The position numbers and the translations under genes were made by a program. From JAOUEA01 sp963821935 (GTDB lineage Bacteria > Actinomycetota > UBA4738 > HRBIN12): DNA of 64,000 nt. The stretch spans positions 620,001 to 684,000 of the forward strand of contig CAWGFM010000004.1 of assembly GCA_963821935.1 (NCBI GenBank), given 5' to 3'. Below the pieces are notes generated by a model, which worked only from the letters and a program-made list of their open reading frames with translations, had not been told where the DNA came from and ran no database searches. Shown here piece by piece: positions 41,666 through 50,613 of this stretch; within the stretch, counting starts at the first letter, position 1, and the number at the start of each line of letters is the position of its first letter.

Positions 41666-42399
41666 GCGACCGGGCGATCGACCCGGCCATCGCCGCCGGC
41701 GACCTCGAGGTCCTGGGCCTGTTGCCCAACGCGTCCAACTACACGTTCCTGGTGCGGGCCGCCGGAGACGGCACCGCCCATGGAGACGACGGCCGGGCCG
41801 GGCCGGTCCTGGCCGTCTACAAGCCGCGCCGAGGGGAGATCCCGTTGTGGGACTTCTCCGAGGGCACGCTCTGCCGCCGCGAGGTGGCGGCCTACGTGGT
41901 GGCACGAGCCCTGGGGTGGCCCAACGTTCCCCCGACGATCCTCCGTGACGGGCCCGAGGGTGTGGGATCGGTGCAGGCGTTCATCGAGTTCGATCCCGGT
42001 GAGCACTACTTCACGCTCGCCGAACGGTTCCCTGACGCGTTCCGGCGGGTCGCCCTGTTCGACGTCATCGTCAACAACGCCGATCGCAAAGGGGGGCACA
42101 CACTGCTGGGCACGGACGGGCGCATCTGGGTGATCGACCATGGGGTCTGCTTCCATGAGGAACCGAAGCTGCGCACCGTGATCTGGGAGCACATGGGTGA
42201 ACCCGTCCCCTCCGAACTGGTCGCCGACGTGGAGCGCCTGCGCGAGCGACTGGACGGTCCACCGCTGCGCGAAGACCTGCTGGCCCTGCTCGACGAGGCG
42301 GAGCTGGCTGCGATGAGCCGGCGCGTGGCGCGCATCCTGGCCGAGCCCGTCTACCCGTCCCCCCAGGGCGAGCGCCCGTTCCCCTGGCCGCCTGTCTGA
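41629..42399 (+). CDS. SCO1664 family protein (PI3/4-kinase-like fold)
   Basis: 256 residues from GTG 41629. 'VLAVYKPRRGEIPLWDFSEG' gives the nucleotide-binding Lys and 'RREVAAYVVARALGW' follows; 'LFDVIVNNADRKGGHTLL' and 'IWVIDHGVCFH' supply the catalytic-loop Asn/Asp and the metal Asp of a PI3/4-kinase- or HipA-like kinase fold. These residues are intact, so a kinase or nucleotidyl-transfer activity is plausible, but no substrate is known. It overlaps DUF3090 and precedes ogt by 8 bp. Confidence 0.85.
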   Translation: MSRDERALLAGLSDRAIDPAIAAGDLEVLGLLPNASNYTFLVRAAGDGTAHGDDGRAGPVLAVYKPRRGEIPLWDFSEGTLCRREVAAYVVARALGWPNVPPTILRDGPEGVGSVQAFIEFDPGEHYFTLAERFPDAFRRVALFDVIVNNADRKGGHTLLGTDGRIWVIDHGVCFHEEPKLRTVIWEHMGEPVPSELVADVERLRERLDGPPLREDLLALLDEAELAAMSRRVARILAEPVYPSPQGERPFPWPPV

Positions 42400-42407
42400 T
42401 CTGTCCG

Positions 42408-42950
42408 GTGGATCCTCGCATGCCCCTCCAGGTGACCGAGGCGTCCACGCCACTGGGCGAGTTGACCGTGGTGATCTCGTCCGTGGGCGTGGTGGCGACC
42501 GCGTTCGACGACCAGGACCCGGCCGAGACGATCGCCGAGTTGGAGGAGCGACTCGGCGCGACCGTTCAGGCTGCCTCGCATGACGCCGCGAACATCCGGC
42601 GTGAGATCGAGGCCTACTTCGACGGCGACCGCGATGCGCTGTCCACACCGGCAGATCTCCGGCCCTTGGGCGACGGGTTCCCACGCCGGGTGCTGGAGGT
42701 CACCGCGACGATCCCGTTCGGCGAGTTGTGGACCTACGGCGACGTCGCCGCCATGGCCGGCAATCAAGGTGCCGCGCGCGCCGCCGGCAACGCTCTGGCT
42801 CGAAGCCCCATCGAGCTCTGGGTGCCGTGCCATCGGGTCGTGCATGCATCCGGCACCCTCGGCGGGTACGGCCGTCACGAGGAACGCAAGCGATGGCTCC
42901 TCCGACACGAGGGAGCGTTGCGAAGGGGCTCTGGGAAGATGGAGCCATGA
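42408..42950 (+). CDS. ogt: Methylated-DNA-protein cysteine methyltransferase
   Basis: 180 residues. It repairs O6-alkylguanine by moving the alkyl group to its own Cys. Active-site motif 'ELWVPCHRVVHASGTLGGYG' (about residues 138-157); 'VTATIPFGELWTYGDVAAMA' and 'GAARAAGNALARSPI' form the helix-turn-helix with the arginine finger. The N-terminal 85 residues are the usual RNase-H-like lobe. GTG 42408 is taken as start; ATG 42420 is the alternative. The stop overlaps the next gene (ATGA). Confidence 0.92.
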   Translation: MDPRMPLQVTEASTPLGELTVVISSVGVVATAFDDQDPAETIAELEERLGATVQAASHDAANIRREIEAYFDGDRDALSTPADLRPLGDGFPRRVLEVTATIPFGELWTYGDVAAMAGNQGAARAAGNALARSPIELWVPCHRVVHASGTLGGYGRHEERKRWLLRHEGALRRGSGKMEP

Positions 42951-43945
42951 CGATCCGCCGCCTCGCGGTTGCCATCGCGGCCTCGCTCACGTGCGTGAGC
43001 GTCGCCTGCACCTCCGCCGACGGCTCGCTGAGCCCTGCCGCGAACACCGGCTCGATCGATCCTTCCGCGTTCGCGGCAGAGGTGGCGTCGACGGACCTGG
43101 TCGCCGGCCGCGAGGAGCGGGTCCAGATCGGCATCGTGTCCAGCACCCAGGAAGCGGGGGCGCAACTGCTCTCGTACGGCAGCATCGATCTGTCGTTCGC
43201 CTACCTGGGTATCGATGGGTCGGCCGAACCGCTGCCCGGCCCCAGCACCGCGGGGACCTACCTTCCGGCGCCCGGCACCGACGATTCGGGCACCGAACCG
43301 GCGCTCACGAACCCGGCCGACGCTCGCGGGGTCTACCAAGCCGACGGCATGCGGTTCGAGCAGTCGGGGATCTGGCGCGTCACGATCTCGGCGGACGTCG
43401 CCGGCATGGGACCGCTGACCCTGCAGTCCACCTTCGCCGTGAAGGAACGGAACACGCTGCCGGCGACGGGAGACCGGGCGCTGCGCTCGGACAACCTCAC
43501 GCTCGCTTCGAAAGGCGTCGAACCGGTGGCGATCGACTCCCGCGCCCAGGACGACGAGCCCGTGCCCGACCCCGAACTGCACCGGTGGACGATCGCCGAC
43601 GCCGTGGCCCAGCACCGGCCCGCACTGGTGCTCTTCTCCACCCCTGTCTATTGCCTCAGCCAGTTCTGTGGGCCCGACGCCGAGGCGCTGGCGCAGCTCG
43701 CGAAGGACTTCGAGGACCGGGCGGTCTTCATCCACATCGAGATCTGGAACCTGTTCACGCAGGAAGAGAAGATCCTGAACGAGGTGCCGGCCGACTGGCT
43801 CTACCGCAACGGTGACCTGACCGAGCCCTGGCTCTACCTGATCGGCGACGACGGCAGGATCGCCGATCGCTGGGGACCGTTGTTCGACGTCGACGAGGTC
43901 GCGAGCCAGCTCCAGGCCCTGCCGCCCATGGCGCCGGTGCGTTGA
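42947..43945 (+). CDS. Secreted lipoprotein with a redoxin-like C-terminal domain
   Basis: 332 residues from ATG 42947. Signal peptide with Cys at about residue 17 ('LTCVSVACTS'). The middle part (about 55-175) looks like an immunoglobulin-like domain ('VQIGIVSSTQEAGAQLLSYG', 'SGIWRVTISADVAGMG'). The C-terminal part (about 205-325) has 'HRPALVLFSTPVYCLSQFCG', a CX4C pair at the place of a thioredoxin active site, then 'RAVFIHIEIW' and 'PWLYLIGDDGRIADRWG'. A thiol-disulfide or copper-handling role outside the membrane is possible. Coupled to ogt upstream and to the rhomboid gene downstream (TGATG). Confidence 0.65.
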   Translation: MTIRRLAVAIAASLTCVSVACTSADGSLSPAANTGSIDPSAFAAEVASTDLVAGREERVQIGIVSSTQEAGAQLLSYGSIDLSFAYLGIDGSAEPLPGPSTAGTYLPAPGTDDSGTEPALTNPADARGVYQADGMRFEQSGIWRVTISADVAGMGPLTLQSTFAVKERNTLPATGDRALRSDNLTLASKGVEPVAIDSRAQDDEPVPDPELHRWTIADAVAQHRPALVLFSTPVYCLSQFCGPDAEALAQLAKDFEDRAVFIHIEIWNLFTQEEKILNEVPADWLYRNGDLTEPWLYLIGDDGRIADRWGPLFDVDEVASQLQALPPMAPVR

Positions 43946-44862
43946 TGGAAGAGCGACCGGTCATCCCGCCGCCGCCGCCAACGACCGAGGCGTGCTACCG
44001 CCATCCCGACGTCCAGACCGGCGTGCACTGCACCCGGTGCAACCGCCCGATCTGCACCGAGTGCATGATCCCCGCCCCGGTCGGCCACCAGTGCCCCACC
44101 TGCGTCGCGGAAGCCCGGAAGGAGTTCCGTCAAGGACCAGGACGGCGGGTGGCGGCCGCCAACGTGCAGCGCGTCTCGGTCACGAACGCGATCCTGGTGA
44201 TCCTGATCGCCGTGTACGTGCTGGAGGTGGCCAGGGGAGGCCTCGGCTCGTTCGTCGGTGGACCCGACCTGCTCGTCATGGTCAACCTGGGGGCCATGTT
44301 CCCGCCCCTGGTGGCCGACGGAGAGACATGGCGGCTGTTCACCGCGATGTTCCTGCACTTCGGTGTCTTCCACCTTGCCGTCAACGCGTACTCGCTGTTC
44401 GTCCTGGGCAACATCTTGGAGCGAGAACTCGGCCGCCCCCGCTACGCCTTGCTCTACCTGTTGTCCGGATTGGCCGCCAGCGCGGCCTCGTACGCCTTCA
44501 GCGACCTCGGCACCGTGAGCGCGGGCGCGTCGGGCGCGATCTTCGGCATCTTCGGCGCGGTGTTCGCCGTGAACTACCGCCGCCGGCACACCGCGATGGG
44601 AGCCATGGCCATGCGCTCCATGGTCCAGATCATCGTGATCAACGTCGTGATCAACGTGCTCCTGGCGTCGTACCTGGATTGGCGGGCCCACCTGGGCGGG
44701 GCGGTCGCCGGTGCCGCGCTCGGGTTCGCCTTCGCGTTCCCGGGGCGCGAGCGATCGAACCGGGTCGCGACGGTCGTCGGCATCGCAGCGATCAGCGCCG
44801 TCATCGTGCTGACGGTGATGGCTCGCACCGACCAGATCCTGCGATTGGTGGATCTGGGCTGA
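43945..44862 (+). CDS. Rhomboid intramembrane serine protease with N-terminal zinc finger
   Basis: 305 residues. Residues 14-55 form a B-box-like zinc finger: 'CYRHPDVQTGVHCTRCNRPI', then CTEC, H and CPTC. Six or seven helices follow from about 72. Rhomboid features: 'GETWRLFTAMFLHFGVFHLA' and 'NAYSLFVLGNILERELG', 'SAGASGAIFGIFGAVFAV' with the catalytic Ser, and 'YLDWRAHLGGAVAGAALG' with the catalytic His. It cleaves membrane proteins within the bilayer; the substrate is unknown. The zinc-finger-plus-rhomboid layout is common in actinobacteria. Confidence 0.9.
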   Translation: MEERPVIPPPPPTTEACYRHPDVQTGVHCTRCNRPICTECMIPAPVGHQCPTCVAEARKEFRQGPGRRVAAANVQRVSVTNAILVILIAVYVLEVARGGLGSFVGGPDLLVMVNLGAMFPPLVADGETWRLFTAMFLHFGVFHLAVNAYSLFVLGNILERELGRPRYALLYLLSGLAASAASYAFSDLGTVSAGASGAIFGIFGAVFAVNYRRRHTAMGAMAMRSMVQIIVINVVINVLLASYLDWRAHLGGAVAGAALGFAFAFPGRERSNRVATVVGIAAISAVIVLTVMARTDQILRLVDLG

Positions 44863-44877
44863 CACCTCGGCCAGCGT

Positions 44878-46401
44878 CTATCCCTGGTCGCCGCCTCCCG
44901 CGGGCGGATCAGCGATGCCATAGAGGAAGCCCTCGCGGGTCCCCAGGTAGAGCCAGCCCCGCCACACGGCCGGCGTCGACTCCACGCATCCGTCGAAGTG
45001 GAGGGTCCACAGCTCGACCGGCGCCTGACCGAGGTCAGTGATGTCCCAGGCGTACAGATCGCCCAGGCAGTCCCCCAGGATCAACACACCGTCGACCACC
45101 ACGGGCGAGGCGATCGACGGCGCGCCCACCGCCAGCTCGTGCACGACGGCGCCGGACTCGGCGTCGACGATCAACACGCGCCCGGCAGCCGTGGAGAACA
45201 CCACGGTGCCCCCGTACAGCGCGGGAGTCGACCAGCTGCCCCCGGCGCCCTCGAACCCGATGTCACGTGCGTCGATGCTCCACACGACGGGATCCCCGGG
45301 ACTGGAAGGGTCCAGCTTCAGCAGCTGGCCCACCTCGCGTGCGCGTTCGTTGAATCGTTGGTACTCGGCCGCGACGTACAGGAAGCCGGGCCGGTCCATC
45401 ACGAGCGTCGCGTCGACATCGTCGCCCACCCAGAAGCGGAAGACCTGCCGGTAGGAGACCCCGCCGGCCAACAGGTCGCTGATGTCCCACCCCTGGACCA
45501 GCCCGCCCGAGTTCGCGAAGTACACGACCCCCTTGCGGAACACGACCGAGTTCTCGATCGACACCTCCTTGTCACCGAGGTCGCGCAACAGCAGGTCGTC
45601 GAATCCGGCGATGGTCGCCACGATCTCCGGGTCCACGGTGACGAGCCCACGTGTGTCGTAGCCACGGTGGAGCCGCACCACGTACAGCCACCCGTTCTCA
45701 CCGCCCACGAGCATGAAGTCGCCGACGATCAGCGGTGCGCCGTCCCAGTCGTCGTTGCGCAGCGGCAGCGGCACCGTGGTCGCGCCGTCGATGCTCCACA
45801 GCAGTTCGGGCTGGGGTCGGTCGAGCGCCAAGATCCGCATGTGCCCGTCCCTGGACCCGCCGTAGTAGAGGGGGAACCCGTCGGGATCCGTGGTGGCAGA
45901 ACCTTTCGCCAGATCCCGCGTCTGATAGCTCGGCTGCACCGGCTCGCCGGTGAGCCCATCCAGGAAGTGGTAGGCGCCGTCGTAGGCACCCTCACGCACC
46001 TCGATGGAGCCGTCAGGAAGCTGGATCACGTTCGGTTGCCCGGTCCACCCGGTGCCGCACCACTCGCTGACATCGACCCCGACGATGGAATCCGAACACA
46101 TCTTCTCCTCCCGCGGGGAGCGCCATCGGATCTCGGGGTCCAGGGGCACCGGCCCTTCCCCGTAGTACGAGCGTGATGCGTTCCCTCGGAAGGTGGTCAG
46201 CCCCTCGAAGGCGCGGTTGATGGGCGGCGGCGTTCGCCCGCCGGTCTCGGGCGTGTCGATGTCGCCGGCCGCTCCCGCATCCCCGTCATCCGCCCTGACG
46301 ACCGTGGCGCCGATCAAGGCCACCACCAGGGCGGCGGTGATCGCGAACACCAGCGCTGGCCGGGGCCGGGTGTCCGGGTCCAGCGGAGGCAGGGTCACCA
46401 C
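44878..46401 (-). CDS. Membrane-anchored PQQ-like beta-propeller protein
   Basis: 507 residues. N-terminal helix (about 17-35, 'ALVFAITAALVVALIGATVV') anchors the protein. The rest is made of propeller blades: 'SYYGEGPVPLDPEIRWRSP', 'YYGGSRDGHMRILALD', 'MLVGGENGWLYVVRLH', 'SWSTPALYGGTVVFSTAAGR', 'VDGVLILGDCLGDLYAWDI' and 'ESTPAVWRGWLYLGTREGFL'. The blade pattern is that of PQQ-binding-like repeats, without evidence of a bound cofactor or dehydrogenase residues. It starts 1 bp after pheA, so they may be co-transcribed, though the functional link is unclear. Role unknown. Confidence 0.75.
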   Translation of the reverse strand: MVTLPPLDPDTRPRPALVFAITAALVVALIGATVVRADDGDAGAAGDIDTPETGGRTPPPINRAFEGLTTFRGNASRSYYGEGPVPLDPEIRWRSPREEKMCSDSIVGVDVSEWCGTGWTGQPNVIQLPDGSIEVREGAYDGAYHFLDGLTGEPVQPSYQTRDLAKGSATTDPDGFPLYYGGSRDGHMRILALDRPQPELLWSIDGATTVPLPLRNDDWDGAPLIVGDFMLVGGENGWLYVVRLHRGYDTRGLVTVDPEIVATIAGFDDLLLRDLGDKEVSIENSVVFRKGVVYFANSGGLVQGWDISDLLAGGVSYRQVFRFWVGDDVDATLVMDRPGFLYVAAEYQRFNERAREVGQLLKLDPSSPGDPVVWSIDARDIGFEGAGGSWSTPALYGGTVVFSTAAGRVLIVDAESGAVVHELAVGAPSIASPVVVDGVLILGDCLGDLYAWDITDLGQAPVELWTLHFDGCVESTPAVWRGWLYLGTREGFLYGIADPPAGGGDQG

Positions 46402-46402
46402 A

Positions 46403-47230
46403 TCAGACCGGGTCCGACGCCGACCGGTAGGACCCGAGCACGCGGAGCAGCGACGTGTGCTCGGCGACGTCGAGCAGCGCGGCCTCCACCTGAGGGTGGT
46501 CGGCCGGCGCCATCAGGTCGACGTAGAAGACGTACTCGAAGGGCTTGCCTCGCCGTGGCCGCGACTCGAGCTTGTGCAGGTTGATGCCCCGCTGAGCGAA
46601 TGGTTGCAGGGACGACAGCAGCGAACCAGGCCGGTCATGGACCGCCATGACCAACGAGGTGGTATCGGGCACGCCGAGGTCCGCGACGGTGCCCTCGACA
46701 GCGATCACCGCGAACTTGGTGAAGTTCTCCTTCTCGGTCTGGATCCGCTCGGCGAGCACGGCCAGCCCCGATGCCGTTCCGGCCTCGACGCTGGCGATGG
46801 CGGCTTCCGTGGTGTCCCCCTTGTTCGCGATCAGGCGCGCAGCGCCCGCCGTGTCGTGGACCGGCACCGGCTCGATGCGCCTGGACGCCAAGAACTCCTC
46901 GCATTGCGCCAGCGCCTGCCAGTGCGAGCTGGCCCTGGTCACGTCCTCGAGCCGAGCGCCGGGCACCCCCAGCAGGGCGTGATCGACACGCACCAACGTC
47001 TCGCCGACGATCCTGAGCAGGCGCGTGTGCTGCAGGAGGTCATAGGTCTCGTTGACGGAGCCGGCCTGGGAGTTCTCCAGTGGCACGACGCCGAATCCAG
47101 CCTCACGACTGGTGACGCGTGAGCACACCAGCTGCACGGTTTCGCACGCCATCGGGTCGGCATCGGGGAACAACGAACGGACGGCCCGCTCAGAGTACGC
47201 GCCGGGCTCGCCCTGGTAGGCAACGTACAT
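46403..47230 (-). CDS. pheA: Prephenate dehydratase
   Basis: 275 residues. It converts prephenate to phenylpyruvate in phenylalanine synthesis. Catalytic domain 1-180: 'MYVAYQGEPGAYSERAVRSL', 'GVVPLENSQAGSVNETYDLL' and 'ENFTKFAVI', where the Thr-Lys/Arg-Phe motif is catalytic. ACT domain from about 190: 'TTSLVMAVHDRPGSLLSSLQ' and 'LHKLESRPRRGKPFEYVFYV' with the ESRP motif that binds phenylalanine for feedback. No chorismate mutase domain is fused, as usual in actinobacteria. Confidence 0.94.
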   Translation of the reverse strand: MYVAYQGEPGAYSERAVRSLFPDADPMACETVQLVCSRVTSREAGFGVVPLENSQAGSVNETYDLLQHTRLLRIVGETLVRVDHALLGVPGARLEDVTRASSHWQALAQCEEFLASRRIEPVPVHDTAGAARLIANKGDTTEAAIASVEAGTASGLAVLAERIQTEKENFTKFAVIAVEGTVADLGVPDTTSLVMAVHDRPGSLLSSLQPFAQRGINLHKLESRPRRGKPFEYVFYVDLMAPADHPQVEAALLDVAEHTSLLRVLGSYRSASDPV

Positions 47231-47383
47231 CGGCAGAGCCTAGCAGCGGGCTCCCGACCGGCCGCCCAGGCCGTCGTGCGCCCTCCGGCAAGGCCGAAAG
47301 TCCGACCACGGACCTTCGACCAAGGGCCGATGCAGCAGGCTTGCGGAACCCGTAGCCTGACGGGGGGACACGCGTCCCTCCAC

Positions 47384-49399
47384 ATGCCCATGACGACCAC
47401 CGAGGTCACCCCCATCCGGAGCGACGTGCCGCTGAAGCCCCCCAAGGGCCGGCGTCCGTTCCGTCGTTGGGCGCTCCGGGTGCTGGCGGTCCTCGGTGTG
47501 CTGACGCTGCTGGTGGCCGGCGCCATGGCGATCACCGCTGTTGCCGCCATGGGTATCCGCGAGGATCTGCTGGCGGGACGTCGCGCAATGCAGGAGGGCA
47601 GGCGAGCGGTCGGGTTCGGCGAGCTGGAGAAGGCATCCGAGCAGTTCGACGAGGCGGGACGGCGATTCGATGAGGCGGCGGGGGCGGCCGACGGCGGCCT
47701 GGCGGGCTTGGCCGGCAACCTGCCCCTCTTGGGCCGCAACCTGGACGTGGCTCGTGGCGTGGCGGGAGCCGGCGTGGAGCTGGCCCAGGCAGGCTCGGAA
47801 CTGGTGGCCGCCGTGGACGACCTGCCCGACGGGCTCGGGTCACTCGCTCCGCAGGCAGGGTCTCTCCCGCTCCAAGAGATCGCCTCCTTGAGCGATGAGA
47901 TCGTGGCCGCCGAGGAGCGCGCGAACGACGCGGTCAGGCTGATCCGCGACACCCCGTCGACCTGGCTCGTGGGACCCGTTTCCGACGCCCGGTCCGACGC
48001 CAAGGAGCAGGTCGAACAAGCGGCCGACGGGCTCACGGCACTCCGCCTGATGCTGCAGGGGTTGCCCGGGTTCGCGGGCGCCACCGGGGAGCGGCGGTAC
48101 TTCTTCGTCGCCGAGAGCCCCGCCGAACTACGGGGGACGGGGGGCATCTGGGGCGCCTACTCCATCGTCAAGGTCGAGTTCGGTCGGTTCCGATTCTCCC
48201 CGTTCCAACCGATCCAACAGCTGCCCGACCTCGATCCCGATCTGCTACCGGCCCCCAACCCCGACTACCGGATCAACTACGACCAGTACGGCGGTGCGGG
48301 GTTCTGGCGCAACATGAACATGACCCCCGATTTCCCTTCCGCCGCCCGCGCGGTGCTGAACGCTTACGAGGAGTACTCCGGCACGCGTCTCGACGGGGTC
48401 ATCTCGGCGGACCCGTTCGCCCTGCAAGAACTGCTCGACGTGACCGGACCTCGCACGGTGCCGGGTCTCAACCGCAAGATCGACGCCGACAACGTGGTGG
48501 AGTTCACGACCAACGAGGCCTACATCCGCTACGCCGGCGACCCCGAGCTCCGCAAGGCGATCCTGGGCGACGTCGCCAAGGGGGTGTTCGAACAGTTCCT
48601 GGAGATGGACGAGCACGACTCCGGTCGTCTGCGCGCCGTGGCGCGCTCGGTGGCGAGCGGGCACCTCAAGCTCTACACCGCCACCGACGAGCCGCTCGAG
48701 CAAGGACTGGCGCTGGCCCAGTCCGACGGAGCGCTGCGCAGCGACGAGGGCACGGACGTGTCGGCGGTCATCGTGAACAGCGGATCGGGCAACAAGGTCG
48801 ACTTCTACGCTTCTCGGCACGTCGACTACGACGTGCAACTCACCGACGAGGGTGAAGCGATCGCCAGCACCGAGGTGCGGATCTCGAACGCCGCCCCCAC
48901 GTCGGGGGTTCCCGGCTATGTGAACGACCCGGTTCCGCCCTTCGCCGAGATCGGCGACAACGTCTCGCTCGTCCGGATCCTGTGCCCCGCCAGCTGCGAT
49001 CTGCTGACGGCGGAACGCAACGGCAACGCGCGGGGTCTCGCGCAGGGCTCGGAACTCGGCATCACCTGGTACCAGGACTTCTTCACGATCCCGGCGGGCT
49101 CGACCGGCAGCCTCGGCATCCAGACCCGGCTGCAGGACGTGTGGCAAGGCAACTCATCGGCGGGGACCTATCGGCTGACCTTCCTGAATCAGACGACCGT
49201 CAAGCCGACGACGGTCTCGATCACGATCGAACCGCCGGCGGGACAGCACATCGTCTCGACGAGTGACGGGATGACCCTCGAGGGCGGCATCGCCAGATGG
49301 GAAGGCACGCCGGGTCCACGAACCGAGATCGAGGTCCGGTTCGCGGCCTCGCTGCCGGTGCGATGGTGGCGGGACCTGACCCGCGCGCTGGGCCTGTAA
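47384..49399 (+). CDS. DUF4012 envelope-associated protein
   Basis: 671 residues from ATG 47384 (ATG 47390 also possible; the frame is open to 47276). One helix near the N-terminus ('WALRVLAVLGVLTLLVAGAM', about 29-48), a helical region (60-230) and the DUF4012 core: 'RYFFVAESPAELRGTGGIWG', 'DLDGV'-type loop 'GTRLDGVISADPFALQELLD', and 'NEAYIRYAGDP'. A beta-rich C-terminus follows. Members are common beside polysaccharide and wall genes and resemble the LytR-CpsA-Psr group in setting, but the reaction is unknown. Mostly extracytoplasmic. A hairpin terminator follows at 49448. Confidence 0.82.
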   Translation: MPMTTTEVTPIRSDVPLKPPKGRRPFRRWALRVLAVLGVLTLLVAGAMAITAVAAMGIREDLLAGRRAMQEGRRAVGFGELEKASEQFDEAGRRFDEAAGAADGGLAGLAGNLPLLGRNLDVARGVAGAGVELAQAGSELVAAVDDLPDGLGSLAPQAGSLPLQEIASLSDEIVAAEERANDAVRLIRDTPSTWLVGPVSDARSDAKEQVEQAADGLTALRLMLQGLPGFAGATGERRYFFVAESPAELRGTGGIWGAYSIVKVEFGRFRFSPFQPIQQLPDLDPDLLPAPNPDYRINYDQYGGAGFWRNMNMTPDFPSAARAVLNAYEEYSGTRLDGVISADPFALQELLDVTGPRTVPGLNRKIDADNVVEFTTNEAYIRYAGDPELRKAILGDVAKGVFEQFLEMDEHDSGRLRAVARSVASGHLKLYTATDEPLEQGLALAQSDGALRSDEGTDVSAVIVNSGSGNKVDFYASRHVDYDVQLTDEGEAIASTEVRISNAAPTSGVPGYVNDPVPPFAEIGDNVSLVRILCPASCDLLTAERNGNARGLAQGSELGITWYQDFFTIPAGSTGSLGIQTRLQDVWQGNSSAGTYRLTFLNQTTVKPTTVSITIEPPAGQHIVSTSDGMTLEGGIARWEGTPGPRTEIEVRFAASLPVRWWRDLTRALGL

Positions 49400-49447
49400 C
49401 CGGCGCGTTCCCGGACGCGACCGGATCGCGAGAGGTGCGGACGCACG

Positions 49448-49475
49448 AACACCCCGGCCTTGCGACCGGGGTGTT
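49448..49475. terminator. Bidirectional hairpin terminator between DUF4012 and the small surface-protein gene
   Basis: Perfect 10-bp stem (AACACCCCGG / CCGGGGTGTT) with an 8-nt loop in the gap between two convergent genes; it can serve both. Confidence 0.75.
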
Positions 49476-49511
49476 GCGGATACCGGGGTGAACGTCCCCG
49501 CTCTGTCTGCG

Positions 49512-49763
49512 TCAGACTCCCTGGGCGGAGCGACGGCGCGCGACGACGAGCGCCACGATGCCGAGCACTGCCAGGACAGCCAATGCGATCACGGCCGTGG
49601 AGATCTCGCCTCCGGTGAATGCCGTGCCGCCGCTGCTACCGCCACCGCTGCTCTTGACCACGGTGGTGGGCTCGGGCGAGGGCGGATACTGCGCCAACGC
49701 CGTGCCCGCCATCGCGATGACGGCGACGAACGCAGAAGCGAGAACACCGAGTGCACGCTTCAT
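49512..49763 (-). CDS. Small secreted protein with a sorting-signal-like tail
   Basis: 83 residues. Signal peptide 1-24 ('GVLASAFVAVIAMAGTALAQ'), a Pro/Ser/Gly linker, then 'TAFTGGEISTAVIALAVLAV' and 'LGIVALVVARRRSAQ'. The order motif, hydrophobic helix, Arg cluster is that of a sortase substrate; TAFTG would be a variant of the LPxTG/LAxTG motif of actinobacteria. No sortase gene is in the window. AGAAGGGA precedes the ATG. It may be a small wall-attached or membrane-anchored protein; there is no room for a functional domain between the signals. Confidence 0.65.
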   Translation of the reverse strand: MKRALGVLASAFVAVIAMAGTALAQYPPSPEPTTVVKSSGGGSSGGTAFTGGEISTAVIALAVLAVLGIVALVVARRRSAQGV

Positions 49764-49942
49764 GGAACGGGTCCCTTCTTTCGTCGTACTACCATTGGTC
49801 CGGTCGGAACCGGAAGTACGCTACGCATGATAGGGCGAATGGGCTACCCCTTGCAACTGCCGAAAGGCTGAATCTTGTGGGTGAACGTCCCCACCCCGCA
49901 TGACGACTTCAGCGCATACCCTCTCACGTCGATATCACTTTC

Positions 49943-50206
49943 GTGAAACTCCGGAAGACGACCCTGGATCGCATCGCCGGCGCGTACGCGGAGGCGATCG
50001 CTGTCGGCGACTACGAGAGCGCCGAGGGCTGGCTGGCAACGGCGGCCTTCGTGGCCGATCGCCAGCACGATCGGGTCCCTCACCGCTCCGCTCGTCGCCT
50101 GGCCACCAGATCGTCGACCAGCGCGCCGAACCTGGTGACCGAACGCGCCGCCGGATCCTCGCCCGTGCGGTCGACCCTGAACCCTGCTCGTCCTTCGATC
50201 GCCTGA
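49943..50206 (+). CDS. Short helical protein, start and end uncertain
   Basis: 87 codons from GTG 49943. The first 40 residues ('VKLRKTTLDRIAGAYAEAIA', 'VGDYESAEGWLATAAFVAD') look like a small TPR-like helical protein seen in actinobacteria. From about 50080 the frame runs antisense over the 3' end of the glycosyltransferase gene and the composition turns Ser/Arg-rich, like an out-of-frame shadow. No ribosome site is seen. It may be a 3'-truncated gene whose true end was lost. Confidence 0.35.
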   Translation: MKLRKTTLDRIAGAYAEAIAVGDYESAEGWLATAAFVADRQHDRVPHRSARRLATRSSTSAPNLVTERAAGSSPVRSTLNPARPSIA

Positions 50207-50613
50207 TCCACCAGCTCGTCGAAGGTCCCTCGATCGTTCACCACGTGACCGAGCCCGGTGGCGCCCACGTGTGTCGCGAACCGAACCTGATGATCGTCGA
50301 CGTGTTCACCCAGGTCTCGCCGCCGCGGGACCACCAGTGGTATCAAGCCCGCCTCGCGGGCACCCATGATCGTGCCGGGACCTCCGTGGCAGACGGCCAC
50401 GGTCGCCTCCCGCATCAGCGCGTTGAGACGGTCGACCGGCAGGACGTCGAAGCCCTCCGCCACCGACGGCGGCTTCGAGGTGCCGAACTGGATCACGACG
50501 CGTACGGCGGGATGTGTGCGCGCCCATCCGTCGGCCCACTCCACGACACGGTCGAAGGGATGATGGTCGGTTCCCACCACCACGAGCACCATCGTGGGCC
50601 CGCTCGTCGTCAC
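50080..50613 (-). CDS. Alg13-like glycosyltransferase catalytic subunit (PssE/EpsF type)
   Basis: 177 residues from GTG 50613, overlapping the partner stop as GTGA. 'MVLVVVGTDHHPFDRVVEWA' and 'EATVAVCHGGPGTIMGAREA' with 'GLIPLVVPRRRDLGEHVDDH' form the sugar-nucleotide-binding half of a GT28-type enzyme, the 'HGGxGT' loop and 'P.....EH...HQ' being diagnostic of Alg13/MurG C-terminal domains. With the Alg14-like protein it makes one complete GT-B transferase that adds the second sugar onto a lipid-linked intermediate at the membrane. Sugar unknown. Confidence 0.88.
   Translation of the reverse strand: MTTSGPTMVLVVVGTDHHPFDRVVEWADGWARTHPAVRVVIQFGTSKPPSVAEGFDVLPVDRLNALMREATVAVCHGGPGTIMGAREAGLIPLVVPRRRDLGEHVDDHQVRFATHVGATGLGHVVNDRGTFDELVDQAIEGRAGFRVDRTGEDPAARSVTRFGALVDDLVARRRAER

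Noticed and set aside
49764..49942. Possible c-di-GMP riboswitch upstream of the small surface protein
   Set aside because: Some G-rich and 'GCAAGGGGTAGCC' elements were seen, but the GEMM core motifs are absent.
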